Part shown: positions 10,801-21,053 of the stretch, in pieces | How positions within the stretch are numbered: the stretch's first letter is position 1 | Layout: every line of letters begins with the position of its first letter | Assembly (NCBI GenBank): GCA_032209605.1 | Contig: JASFXZ010000044.1 | Location: 744,001-808,000, forward strand | DNA from: Mactromeris polynyma | Taxonomy: Eukaryota > Mollusca > Bivalvia > Venerida > Mactridae | DNA length: 64,000 bases | Direction: 5' to 3' | Made by a program: the position numbers and the translations under genes | Notes under the pieces: model-generated | The model's database searches: none | What the model saw: the letters and a program-made list of their open reading frames with translations, nothing else | Told to the model about the DNA's origin: nothing

Positions 10801-13800
10801 CTTACCAATGAGGTATTGAAAGGGAGACAACTCTATATAGTACTATACATATACTTACCAATGGGATATTGAAAGGGAGACAATTCTATATAGTACTATA
10901 CTATACATATACTACAGATGGGATACAGAAAGGGGTGAAACTTTATTTAGCACTATACTATATATATACTACAGATGGCATATGGAATGGGAGAGGACTC
11001 CTGACAATCTCTTGTGTTGTTAACCCTACCTTGTAATGGGATTTTATTGCAGTTTTGATCTGATAAAATCAATGTATATGATTTCTATTTCAGGGGAAGA
11101 AGGATATTCCTGAATGCAAAGATAACTATTTGTTCTACATGAACAAGATTGCATCTAAACCTGATGGTAAGAGCACTGGTCACATTTCTTTCATACAAAT
11201 ACATGTAAAAAAAATTACATTCATGAAAAAAATCCACCATTCATAGTGCCAAAAAGTGTTTGGTACGAGATTATTTTAACTAAGTTTTGGATAAAAACAT
11301 TTATAGTTTTTTTGCACCGAACAATCTGAATCAATCACTGTTTACAAATGATTACACACTATACAACAGTTTGTCTCTTAGCTTGCATAAGAATAGTGAA
11401 AGCTTTTCTATTCACCCTGGCATTGAGAGCTATTCTATCCACCCTGGTGGTGAGAGCTATTCTATTCACCCTGGCGTTGAGAGCTATTCTATTCACCCTG
11501 GCGTTGGTTTCACACCTTGGTTAAAGTTTTGTGTGCAAGTTACTGTCAAGGCCAAGTCTCAGTAACCACTGCATGTATGTAATTCAAAACTTCCCAGTAA
11601 TCAAACCTACTAAAATAACTAAGTATATATATATATTCTGAGTTTGAAACTAATATTTTAGAGCAACAGTTACTAGTAGATCTTTAACACCAATGCTTTG
11701 CCAACTTCAGTATGTTTTAGAAGTTATGTTTATAATTCTGTATCTGCGTATCGTTTTAGGTGACTATATAGACAATATACATGAAGATTGGTGGGGAGAT
11801 TATAAGCGGCTAGAAGTGCATCATGGATATATACAATGGTATTTATGGGCAATTTTTAATACAATATAAATGTCTGTTTGTTTTAATCAGGTTTTACGCT
11901 GTTTTTCAACAATTTTCAGTCAGTTGAACTAATCAGTTTTCCTAGAATTAATTATCTACCAGTACTAACTTGTTCTTCCGTAAGCAACTGACAACTTCTC
12001 CACATTTGGAGGACATAACCTTAGTCAATGTCATAGAAGGAAATAACAGTATAGCGCTCTGCCAACTGAGCTAGCCAGGGGGCAGATTTAAATGTCTTAA
12101 TTTGTACCCATTATCTCAATTTAAAATAATAATATCAATACATATTTTTAATTTAAAATAATAATATCAATACATATTTTTTGTATTATACAAATATAAC
12201 AGTTAAGGTGACATATTCTCAACACATGGAAATAATATCAAACCAAAGCGCCAGCAGGTTTGCTGTGGTAACATTTAGCATTCTTGTTTTTTTTTCAGGT
12301 TATTTCCCATTAGAGAATCGGGCTTAAATTGGCATGCTCAGGAATTGCAGTTACATGAGATTAAGGTGTGTTCAAGTTCTTTGCTTTACCTACTTGCCTG
12401 CATATTTCAAGGCCTTGAGTATTAACATGTTCCAAAATTGCAATTCAATATTTCCGACTTCTCTTACATTTGTATAAAAAGTAATATTTTCAACACTAAG
12501 GGCAGGCCATTCTTAAAACAATGTTTGTTTGGCATTTAACCTTACACAGCAAAATTTAGGTGGGTAATTCCCATTTAGACTCCTGAAAAATTATTTCAGT
12601 GGAAGCCATTTTCATGAGTAGGTAGGGTAGGGTTATGCCAAATGTGCAGTTTTTAAGGATGGCCTAATTTCCATTTAATATATGCAGGTATGAAAAAATG
12701 AAGTGCTTATAAATAATAAGTAAAGTATTTTATGCACAACAGACTTGGGTTTCCAACAGTGCTGGAAAACTCAATATTACACCATGCGTGTAGGATGAGT
12801 CTCATGCTGATGACGTCATGTAACATTGAATGATAACTTGAATGAATTTGTAAAATAATGCGATACTATAAGCAAAAATCCCTCATAACTTTAGTCATTT
12901 CATTCAATCTCGGACTTGACTTCTCCAAAAGGTATGCAGGAAAAAGAATCTTCCACTGGCTTTGTGTGCGGATGGAAATATTGGCACTCGGGTAACTGTT
13001 TTAGCTGGAACGAGACTCTGCCAAAACAGTAACCCTCGTGCTGGGTATTTCTATCCATACTGTAAGTCAGTGAATGTTTCTTATAAGATGGTCTCACTTG
13101 TCTCTTCAGGATACTGTAAGTGTCTTTGCTGTTACTTTAAGCAATGGGGCTTTAAGTTAAATGATCAACCAGGGTCATGTAGTTACTATTCCAGCTATTA
13201 GAGTGGAGGTAGATCCCTGGTGGGCACATGGATAGAACCAACGACCTTCTGTAAGCCACCTGGAAGGCTTCTTTACAAATTTTATACTCATGTCCCAGTT
13301 GGTATTTAAACCCACTGACATGAGGGGAAAGTGATTTGATGTTGGCGACCATAATTTTTTGGCTGTTGCTTTTCAACCAAACATCAGTCAGTGCTGATAT
13401 AGCTTGTATTTTATTTTTTCAGAAGTTAACCAAAAACAAAGAAGCTATGGAAAGAATATTGACTTCTTATAAAATGATGCTCCATTTTTATGGAATGGAA
13501 ATGCTTAATGAAGAAGACGGGCAACTATGTAGAGCCAAGAATTGGAGGGACAGATTTCAACATCTTAACAGGTGCTTGTTGGTCAAGATTTATAGGATTG
13601 TGTGTTCAGCACAAAATTAAGTTAAGACGTCAGGCCCTGAATTCATGAAAATACTTAAGATGATTAATTAACTTAAGAACACTAATAAGCTTATTATTTG
13701 ACTTTATGTTAAGTGCATTTCTCGAAATACAGTAAAACCTCAATATTGTGACCACCTTTAAGACCGATGTAAACTGGTCTTCTTATAGAGGTGGTCTTAA

Positions 13801-15569
13801 TACTGAGGTTAAAAAAATAACAAAACAGTGAGTGGACTTGCAAATAGTGTTCTTAATTTTGAGTTGATCTTTAAGTGAGATTTTACTGTATATCGTGAGT
13901 AGTAGTGTGCTTTAGACAGTTTGTATAGAAATAAGGTAGCGAAAAGTGAAGGAAAGATGAATATATTTTTTTACTGAAGCAAAGTTATTGATTTAATGTG
14001 TATGTGAAATGTGTTGGTATAAATATGGATCTGAATATATATTGCTTGAGACATATTACATGTATTCTATGTTTCGAACAAAATTAATTTCAAGATTATC
14101 AGAAAATATGTGATGAAGATTAGTAAGATATTTAACATTTTTTAAAAGAATTTTTGCTTTGACATCACCTCATTACCTTATTTTTCCAAATTTTGGGATT
14201 TATCTTGCCTATTTTCTCAATTGAAAAGGCACAGGCAGTAAAATTATTTTTTAAAAAATCACTGGTCGTATTGTGACACACTTACTCATAATGTAGCTTA
14301 AGTGGTTGTTTGTATCATTGTAGATCATATCACAATTATCTGCGGATCACACGAATTCTGAAATGCCTGGGAGAGTTTGGTTATGAACATCTGAAAAAGA
14401 ACTTTGTAAAGTTTGTACTTGAAGAGGGTTTAGAGGATGGCACACTCTCTAACTTGATAGATAGTTGTGTTAAGTATTGGATTGGAGTTCTTCGAGAGGA
14501 CGACGAGAGAGATGAAATGTTTGACTATTATGATAAATTGTCCACTGATGAAAAAGTGCTTGCGAAGAGAAGAAACAAGTCTCCGCCTTCTCAAAAGAAA
14601 TCACCGATTAAAACAGAGACTGGAACTGGTAAACGAACCATATCAAAACCAAAGAAGGAGAATCTAAAGGAAACCAAGGAGAAGGATACTGTAAAAGATG
14701 AGTCTTCAGATGAGGATGGTACACTGTATTATGCCATGAGTTTGATTGATGAAGATAAAGATGAAAGTAAAGTTGGTGGAAAGAAAAACAGCAGAAAGGA
14801 CCATGAGATGTCTGATTCAGATGAAGGCAATGCTGAGAATGAGAGCCAAGAGATGGATTATTGGAATAATGAAAAAGTGGCGAATAAAGATAAACTTGGA
14901 GGTGAGGAGGAGGCCAATGAAAGTGAAGGAGATACTAATCAGGAAAATGAAAATGCAGTGTCTGGTAAAAAAGAGAGTGATGACAGTTCTCTTTGGAAAA
15001 ATGAAAATAGGGCAAATGAACATGAACTTTTATGCGGTAGTGAGTCATTTCATGGTGGTGACTCTTTTAAAAGCAATGGAGATACTAATCAGGAAATTAA
15101 AAGTACTGATTCTAGTAAAAATGGGGTAGAGAATACAGATGACACTATTGATATACCTGTTGAACAGAAAGAAGGAAACGATGGTGATGAAAAAGTGATT
15201 AGTGATGCTGCGAATGTTGACAACAATGAAAATGAACTCATAGACGAACCAAAGTCAGAAGGTATGGAGACTGGAGAAGAAAATATACAAAATAATGTGC
15301 AGTCAAAGGACATGGATACTGAAAATATTGACAATGATGAAGTGCAAGAAGAAGCTACTGACGCACATGAAGACATTAGTGACAAAAAAGTTGAGAGTAT
15401 TGAGATGGGTTCGCCTGAAGAAAAAAGACGTCATACGAGAGCAAGGACTGCAGACAGTGAGGGAGTTAGTGAAATAAAGACAGACAATAATGAAAAACTC
15501 GGTGAACCAAATAAAGAACCAGAAGGAGACATAAAATCAGATGGAACAGAAGTAATGGAAACAACATAA
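4805..15569 (+). CDS. OGFR-like gene (opioid growth factor receptor family), 7 exons
   Basis: Joining 4805-4882, 6090-6248, 11094-11166, 11760-11838, 12299-12365, 13423-13571 and 14324-15569 gives one frame of 616 residues with every intron GT..AG (phases 0,0,1,2,0,2). Residues about 65-270 form an OGFr_N domain, with RDTEEYRNGYP, DNIHEDWWGDY, HHGYIQWLFPIRESGLN, HAQELQLHEIK, YKMMLHFYGMEM, RAKNWRDRF and NYLRITRILKCLGEFG in family order. Residues after about 290 are low-complexity, rich in Asp, Glu, Lys and Ser, with basic patches (KRRNKSPPSQKK, EKRRHTRARTA) that could be nuclear localisation signals. In vertebrates this family binds Met-enkephalin and restrains proliferation at the nuclear envelope; whether a molluscan member does so is unknown. 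There is no signal peptide or membrane segment. The start is the first in-frame ATG of the first recognisable exon. OGFRL1 is the alternative name within the family. Confidence 0.88.
5226..5300 (+). repeat. tRNA-derived SINE head (plus strand), in intron 1
   Basis: GGCTGAGTGGACATA resembles a pol III A box and GAGTTCGAGCCC a B box, about 45 bases apart. No acceptor stem closes around them, so this is a SINE relic and not a tRNA gene. Confidence 0.55.
6090..6248 (+). CDS. OGFR-like gene exon 2
   Basis: Acceptor TCACTTTAG|AAC, donor CCA|GTGAGT, 53 codons, both junctions phase 0. It contains the start of the OGFr_N domain (FGFSWTRGAQRDTEEYRNGYP region). The first 30 residues are Lys/Ser/Asn-rich. 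Confidence 0.9.
6365..6510 (-). repeat. tRNA-derived SINE fragment (minus strand)
   Basis: On the minus strand TGGGTAGAGTGCC (A-box-like) precedes GGTTTGAACCCTG (B-box-like). It lies in intron 2 of the OGFR-like gene. The head resembles those at 58903-59085 and 61738-61935. Confidence 0.65.
7130..7262 (-). repeat. tRNA-derived SINE (minus strand)
   Basis: Minus-strand CAGCTCACCGGTTAGAATGC and AGAGTTCAACTTCC form A-box-like and B-box-like sites. The part at 7140-7180 (GCTGTTTTTCAACAATTT) is shared with the SINE at 11880-12085, indicating one family. Confidence 0.65.
7383..7612. mobile_element. foldback MITE, about 230 bp
   Basis: The arm at 7383-7432 (CATTTGTTGAATAGATAG, CCCACACCTAC, ATTCACCTCCCTTGT) recurs inverted at 7564-7612 with a few changes. 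The inner parts (GGCCATTTTGATAGGCAAA against the complement of TACCAATATGGCTGAC) also pair imperfectly. It is non-coding and lies within intron 2. Confidence 0.7.
9150..9215 (+). repeat. tRNA-derived SINE head (plus strand)
   Basis: GGTGAGGTCAGTGGC (A-box-like) and GGGTTTGATCTC (B-box-like) are separated by a tRNA-like spacer. It lies in intron 2 of the OGFR-like gene and is degenerate. Confidence 0.5.
9566..11013. mobile_element. MITE-like element expanded by an internal satellite
   Basis: The left end GAGGAGATTGTCATGAGTTC (9566-9585) and its continuation TCTCCCTTT recur inverted at the right end (10988-11013, GGGAGAGGACTCCTGACAAT). Between them lies a satellite of about 20 units of roughly 60-64 bases, with key words CTATATAGTACTATACTA, ACTTACCAATGAGATATTGA and AAGGGAGACAACTC. 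Some units instead carry ACTACAGATGGAATATAG, which matches the right arm of the element itself. A simpler copy of the family lies at 56880-57321 and a half copy at 38766-38815. Confidence 0.75.
11094..11166 (+). CDS. OGFR-like gene exon 3
   Basis: Acceptor TATTTCAG|GGG, donor GATG|GTAAGA, leaving phase 1. Encodes GKKDIPECKDNYLFYMNKIA and SKPD, the early part of the OGFr_N domain. It lies only 80 bases after the expanded satellite element, so the array sits almost against a splice acceptor. Confidence 0.85.
11403..11509. repeat. 27-bp tandem repeat, about 4 copies
   Basis: Units of CTATTCTATTCACCCTGG plus CGTTGAGAG in intron 3. Because 27 is a multiple of three, the array gives a spurious repetitive open frame (SYSIHPGVE). 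Confidence 0.85.
11760..11838 (+). CDS. OGFR-like gene exon 4
   Basis: Acceptor CGTTTTAG|GTG, donor CAATG|GTATTT, entering at phase 1 and leaving at phase 2. Encodes DYIDNIHEDWWGDYKRLEVH and HGYIQ(W), a highly conserved OGFr_N block. Confidence 0.9.
11880..12085 (-). repeat. tRNA-derived SINE (minus strand)
   Basis: Minus-strand TAGCTCAGTTGGCAGAGCGC is an excellent tRNA A-box/D-arm match. The body shares CAGTTTTCCTAGAATTA-type and AAGCAACTGACAAC words with the SINE at 15722-15897. A 34-bp AT-rich direct duplication follows at about 12119-12186. Confidence 0.75.
12299..12365 (+). CDS. OGFR-like gene exon 5
   Basis: Acceptor TTTTTTTTCAG|GTT, donor AAG|GTGTGT, phase 2 in and phase 0 out. Encodes the conserved LFPIRESGLNWHAQELQLHE and IK. 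Confidence 0.92.
13150..13325 (-). repeat. degenerate SINE-like repeat (minus strand)
   Basis: Minus-strand CTTACAGAAGGTCGTTGGTT resembles CTTACAGAAAGTCAGTGGTT at 39480-39500, downstream of a tRNA-like head there. It lies directly before exon 6. Confidence 0.4.
13423..13571 (+). CDS. OGFR-like gene exon 6
   Basis: Acceptor TTTTTTCAG|AAG, donor AACAG|GTGCTT, leaving phase 2. Encodes KLTKNKEAMERILTSYKMML and then HFYGMEMLNEEDGQL and CRAKNWRDRFQHLN, the central helices of OGFr_N. Confidence 0.92.
13728..13890. mobile_element. MITE of the AAGACCACCTC family (copy 1)
   Basis: Starts TACAGTAAAACCTCAATA and ends with the complementary GAGATTTTACTGTA, with TA at both ends as in Tc1/mariner/pogo insertions. 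The interior carries TTCTTATAGAGGTGGTCTTA. It lies in the last intron of the OGFR-like gene. Other copies lie at 28721, 29126, 37885, 39745, 47752, 48915, 49796 and 62999. Confidence 0.8.
14324..15569 (+). CDS. OGFR-like gene exon 7 (last coding exon)
   Basis: Acceptor ATTGTAG|ATC; it completes Arg, then SYHNYLRITRILKCLGEFG, the end of OGFr_N. The remaining roughly 330 residues are an acidic Glu/Asp/Lys/Asn/Ser-rich tail (for example NDEVQEEATDAHEDISDK), ending at TAA 15567-15569. Such tails vary widely between species in this family; human OGFR has a different repetitive tail. Confidence 0.92.
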
Positions 15570-15721
15570 GATTGTTTAAACCACTGATCATCAGAAATAT
15601 GTCCAAAGTTCAAAAGAAGTTGGAATTATCTCTATTTTTTTAACAGTTTCAAACACACAATACATGTATTGCTATTGATTCCATGTGTTACAAACAATAT
15701 TTCAGTCATATACAGCACCAA

Positions 15722-15897
15722 GTTGACCTATCCAGTTTTCCTGGAATTATCAATTGGTTCTAACTAGCGCTTCTGGAAGCAACTGACAACCGTTGTCAAT
15801 GTCACGTAAAATAATAACCTGCCCAACCTGGGAATCGAGCCAGGATCTTCTGGGTGACATGACAGTTTAGTGCTCTACCAGCTAAGCTGGGTGTGAT
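15722..15897 (-). repeat. tRNA-derived SINE (minus strand) in the OGFR-like 3' region
   Basis: On the minus strand GCTTAGCTGGTAGAGCAC (A box/D arm) and GGCTCGATTCCCAGG (B box) are well preserved. The body carries AAGCGCTAGTTAGAACC and CCAGGAAAACTGG words, shared with 11880-12085. It lies before the likely poly(A) site, so it may be transcribed in the 3' UTR. Confidence 0.8.
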
Positions 15898-16150
15898 TTA
15901 TATGTATTGATATCGCCATAAACATTATTATTTATTTCCAGTGAATGAATTTATTGCAATTTGTTTGTGCAGTGTTTGCTTAATATAATTTTAATTAATG
16001 ATTTAATGTAGTCGTAGTAGTAAAATATTATTTTTTTACCATATATTCTGTAGCATGATGATTCTCAATATGACAATATTTGACATCGATTAAGAAATGA
16101 GTTATTTTAAAATAAGTCATTAGAACTGACAATTTGAATTATTTAGCACA

Positions 16151-16156
16151 AATAAA
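16151..16156 (+). promoter_or_regulatory. candidate poly(A) signal, OGFR-like gene
   Basis: First canonical AATAAA after the stop codon (about 580 bases downstream). A second lies at 16389-16394. Usage is inferred. Confidence 0.5.
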
Positions 16157-16924
16157 ATATCAACTGGGCTAGAAATCAGCAAATATTTTGTGATTTTATC
16201 AAATGTTTAAATTGATGAATTGTGTTCTCAGTACAAAATGTATATTACAGAGACTGATAAAGGGAGCTAATTCAGTGTGCACTACGTATCTGGAACAGCA
16301 GACCAATGCAAAGTCCTCTCAGTGCTTGTCTCCCTTAGCAATGCGATAATCACTATCTTCACAAATGTCATGTTATGATTGACATTCGAATAAACAATCA
16401 TATACACATTGAAAAACAGTTTTAATTAATTTATCAAATTAATTATTCCATTTAACCCCGTCTATTAGTCTTAATTCTCTGAATAACCAGAGTGCAATAT
16501 GAGATCTTGGGAGTAATTATAAGTCCATGTGTGCAGTGTGATCCTAAATCCCAATAGTTACTCCCACATGTTATAATTGCACTTAAATCTGGAAGAAAAT
16601 GGACCGAAAAGGATATTCGGCTAAAATTTAACATTTTCATACAAATTCTACATTCGATTTTCTGCAATAGAACTAATTAGAGTAAATTTTGTGTTTTGAG
16701 ATTTGAGTGCTTGGTGTAAGTATTTGTTATAATCCCTGGCCCAGATATTATAGTGTGTTATAGTATAATTGATACCTGGTGGTTTGCCTTTGTTCTACAA
16801 ATCTGTTGTGTTGCTGTGTTTCCATCTATCTGCCTCTATCACAATATGACATCTTGGGAGTGTTGATATCAAGAGATTAATTAGTAAAATTTTGCTTTTC
16901 TCTGTGTATTCAAATCTTTGTAAG

Positions 16925-17111
16925 TACAGTCGAACTTCGTTTATTCGATGACCTTCTATCTGAATACTTGGTATTATCCGAAATAAATATAATGCCTCGC
17001 TGTATCTTCGTCTATAGGCACGTCAAATTGAAATGGGCTATTCGAAACCTTGTATTAATTAAAAATAAAATGTTCGACCTGATGAATTTGAATGAACAAG
17101 GTCAGACTGTA
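16925..17111. mobile_element. pogo-like MITE, CAGTCGAAC family (copy 1)
   Basis: Starts TACAGTCGAACTTCGTTTAT and ends AACAAGGTCAGACTGTA, inverted with respect to each other and framed by TA. The interior shares CTATTCGAAACC and AAATTGAAATGGG with the copy at 61428-61605; a shorter copy lies at 44852-44958. It has no coding capacity. Confidence 0.85.
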
Positions 17112-18235
17112 GTTTAGAAAAGCACGAAGACAGATTGTAGCATGTTTTTACTGATGCTGGACTGGACTGGATTTAATGTATTTTTTGTGCTTTAATTGCA
17201 GACAATTAAGCTAAAATAGAAAATCACATTAAAATCATTATTTTTCTGTCAACTGGAATGAGTCTGTGGCTGAAGTGTAGAAATAGCGTTAACTTACACA
17301 TTCTGTTAACATATAATTTTATAATCTCATTGTAATTTTTATCAAATTGCTAGACTTCCAAACGGTTTGCAATGTTTTTGAATTACCTCGTCAATCAGTG
17401 TGAAATGTTTTCGCTACAGGATGCAGATTATACATGTATATTTGTTTGCTATAGACGTGTAAAACATATAAATGTGTGTGCTATGTTACTCAGGTGATAG
17501 CAAGGCTGTTGAAGAAGGGGTTTTGGGCATTTAAGTCTCCATTTCATTAACAAAAAAAGAAAACCGCCATTAATAAGTCGCCTGCAAACCCATCACCTAT
17601 ATAATAGTTCCCATTTAATAAAGTTTATAGCTTTAAGAAGGGAAATCCCCTTCCACACCCACTTTCATACCCCTTGTATATTACTGTTTGCTATAGACTT
17701 GTAACACGCTCAGTAAGTAAACTGTGTTTCTTGGGAGTTGGTAATGCCTTAGGAAGTGCAAATGCTTCCCCCCGTTCATCATAAGAAAGTAAATGGCAGG
17801 TGGCACCAGAACTCGCCAAAAACACCATACACTTGAGGGACAGGATCTCCCTTGCAAGGCCCTTCTCTACACCCCTATTCCAGAAAGCTGCCAACTACAA
17901 ATGTACCATTATTAGTGATATTAAATGAATGTGTCCAATGTTGCTGTGGCTTTGCTGTTTTCTTACATCAATGTATATGATTGATATTTTTCATGCATCA
18001 TCACAAGCCTTGCTATTATTATCTATCTATCAATAGAAAAAGTATTTAGTAATTATTTTGTAATTTAGTTTTTAACAATGTAATCTTGTTAATTGTACAA
18101 TGTTGTTGGTTTTGTTGTTGATGATAAATTTTGTACATAATAAAATAGGAGAACAGTGTTCCATGTATTTTTATAGTTTCAATGTCGTTAAATTTGTTGA
18201 AATAATGAAATCTAGTTTACATTTTTCCAATAACC
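17112..18235. other. intergenic stretch, no gene recognised
   Basis: AT-rich with no domain-bearing frame. The minus-strand open frame at 17691-17894 is not recognisable as a protein. Confidence 0.6.
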
Positions 18236-18390
18236 CTCATTCGATCACTCACTTGATCACCACTCACTCACTCGATCACTCACTTGATCACCACTCACTC
18301 AATCACCACTCACTTGATCACTCACTTGATCACCACTCACTTGATCACAACTCACTCAATCACCACTCACTCAATCACTCACTCACTCAA
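18236..18390. repeat. CACTCACTTGATCAC simple-sequence array
   Basis: Irregular tandem of CACTCACTCAATCAC and CACTTGATCAC words. It gives spurious His/Ser/Leu-rich open frames in more than one phase. Confidence 0.9.
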
Positions 18391-18419
18391 AGGATTATGT
18401 ACGAACAAAAAGGGATCTG

Positions 18420-18486
18420 TAAGTGTTGTGGAAAAGGTGTTTTTCCCGCAACCCATAGGCCGAGGGGTTCGAATCCTCGAAGATAA
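18420..18486 (+). repeat. tRNA 3'-half-like sequence
   Basis: GGGGTTCGAATCCTCG contains a perfect pol III B box (GGTTCGAATCC) in a T-arm-like stem. No A box or acceptor stem is evident upstream, where the simple repeat begins. Likely a truncated SINE. Confidence 0.4.
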
Positions 18487-18500
18487 CAACCTCATCTCTT

Positions 18501-18690
18501 CATTTTCAACATATGTATCGAGAGTTGAAAGTGAAACTAGTCAGTTTTTCCTAGAAGCGGACTGGAAAATAAATGAATCATTTTCAACATATGTATCGAG
18601 AGTTGAAAGTGAAACTAGTCAGTTTTTCCTAGAAGCGGACTGGAAAATAAATGAATCATTTTCAACATAGTATCGAGAGGTGAAAGTGAA
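18501..18690. repeat. 78-bp tandem repeat, about 2.5 copies
   Basis: Units start at 18501, 18579 and 18657 (CATTTTCAACATATGTATCG ...). The third unit diverges after about 45 bases. The first two are almost identical, so this is a recent duplication. Confidence 0.9.
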
Positions 18691-18699
18691 ACTGGTCTA

Positions 18700-20972
18700 T
18701 CTGGATATAAAAGACGAAGGAATTAGAACCTATGTGTTTTGCTTTCAACCCTCAACCCAAATGCAGAGAATCTTAGAATAATATGCAGCAAATCAACTAT
18801 GACCATACAATAACAATTCTTTTTGGTATATTCACTTGAACTAGTCTCAGTAAAAAGATTACCTCAACCTTTGCAATCAGTGCCTTGTGAGATGAATACA
18901 GTAAGTTGATATGGAAATGACGAATCATAAATGCCTGTTTTAATGTGTACCGGTACTGAAAGTATTATAAGTACAAGACAATGTATATTGTTGCTTTTAC
19001 GTCCAAACATTACACGAGTGAAAGGATGTATTGATGTTAATGCAATGGAAGATAATACAAGTTATCACACAAGACAATACTTCCCCACACAGGAACCCCG
19101 GAAAAACAACAGTCTACAAAACATTAGGCACTGAGAAGGTGCATGGCAGGGCCGAAGCTGGACTGTTTATGATGATACGCACGACTGGGTGAGGTACTAG
19201 GAGGTGTCCCCCTCATTTGAATAGCGGTGGGTACGCTGGTCCTCCACCGATATTTTTTTAAAAAGTCGAACACAGATGGTGAACTCTGAATGTGTTTTGG
19301 ATATCCACAGGATTTCTTCACCAAAACCCGATTAAGGTTATTTGATACAGTTTGATATAAACGGAGTCAAAATTTTAATTTATAGGAACCATTTATTTTA
19401 AAAAAATACAGCGTCCGTCAACATTCACAGCAATATAAAACAAACATTTACATAGCATTATAGCAGGCACATAAGAAGGTATTGAGCATTGGCGTATGGG
19501 ATGGGTGCGGTAGGGGTATCCCCTCCGGATGAGAAATATTTGATAAAAATATCACTTTTCTCAGGCTCAAAGTCCATCACTTTTAAAATGATATTTTCCG
19601 AAATTTTGTTTGCTGCTTGTAAGTTATTACATGTATTCATACATATATGAAATTTTGTAAAACACACAGGACTTTTAAGGTTATATTTTGAAACAGTTCA
19701 GTCGCATTTTAATGTATTTATTCAAGTATGTGAAAGCAACATAAACAATGACATAAATCATCATTAGCAAAATGAAATCACGAAACCAAAACGTGCAATA
19801 GTTCACAAAACACAAGTGCAACAGATGTGTTATCTACAAGATTCAAAATAACAAATGAGTATATGTCATATTTAATTATACAAACATCGTTTTAATGCAA
19901 TCACATTCAGTGGTCATTGTATAGTCCCGACTGTCAACGCATATTCAGAACTTTCCAAACACTACAAGGCAATGGTCCATATGTCATTAACAAACCAAAA
20001 TAACTATACTTGTCACCTGGTTAACATGCTTCCCTTCATGCATGCATTGATGGCAGTCAGTGTACTAGCGACGGCCCCTGTCTGGTAGCTATGATAACAC
20101 TTTGTCATGTGTATTAATTATCTTGACTGAATGCCAATACAATTTGTGGCTGGTTTTTATTAACTTAAGATACAGATGAGAAGTATGGGTCATAAATGTT
20201 GCGAGCCAAAGTATTGGGGCCGCGACCGCGGCTCATGCGGTCCCAGCTCCTACGCGCATGTCATAATAGTAAAGTCAGTATAAACTGACGCAAATAGTGT
20301 CTTCAATATTCACATAATCAATCCTCATTTTCCGAGATGAACGTATCGTCAATGAAAATTCTAAGCTGTGAATATTAGCTGTGCTGTAACCCTTCACCCC
20401 CCCTCCGCCTTCGATTTTTAATGCTGATTTAGAGTTTTTAGACTTTTGAAAATGATGATACGCACGGGCGTACGTGCTTATGCGCAGCTACGGGCCTGCA
20501 AGGGCAAACGTGTAGAGTGTAAGGAATGGTTTGGTCGACCATAAAAAAAAAACTTAGGAGAATTTAGAGGACAGCAAGAGGGAAAATGGTTTATTAATGG
20601 ATGGAATACGTCATGGAACATGTCCAGAACGTCAGAAATAATAGGCTGAAATGAGGGAAGACGACAAATTATTCAGACTATGTTTTATCATAAAGACGAT
20701 GAACGTTTAAAGAGAATTAGCTTTAAAACGGAATTTTAGTTGTCTCTGGCCTGTAACTATAATAAACCTATTTTTTCACGATCATGATATTTTTACGCAC
20801 CGGTCATACAATATTTCCGAAGATCACTGATTGGTCGAACACTGTACTCGTTCGTTTCCGCCGAACTCCGTTATTCCAGGAAGTAAACATCGTATATGGA
20901 AACGACATGCTTGTTGTTGTGATCATAATCGACTTGTAATTTGAAAGTAACGCACTGTCATGAAATGACAAG
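18700..20972. other. intergenic region upstream of the IL-17R-like gene
   Basis: No gene is recognised. A GC-rich patch lies around 20215-20260. Just before the start codon are an inverted CCAAT box (ATTGG near 20830) and an ETS-like CCAGGAAGT near 20876, which could be promoter elements; this is inference only. No clear TATA box is seen. Confidence 0.45.
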
Positions 20973-21053
20973 ATGTTAGTTCGGATTATTTGTTTAATTG
21001 GTGTCGCTTTAATTGCTGAAAGCAAGGGAACGTTCGTCGGCGATTGCCCTGGC
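20973..21053 (+). CDS. IL-17R-like gene exon 1 (signal peptide)
   Basis: ATG with 27 codons, donor GGC|GTGAGT, phase 0. Encodes a hydrophobic leader then GTFVGDCPG. Chosen as start because it supplies a signal peptide in frame with exon 2. Confidence 0.8.

Noticed and set aside
14467..15613. Alternative-frame open frames across OGFR-like exon 7 on both strands
   Set aside because: They are shadows of the low-complexity acidic coding sequence; only the frame joined to the OGFr_N exons is supported.
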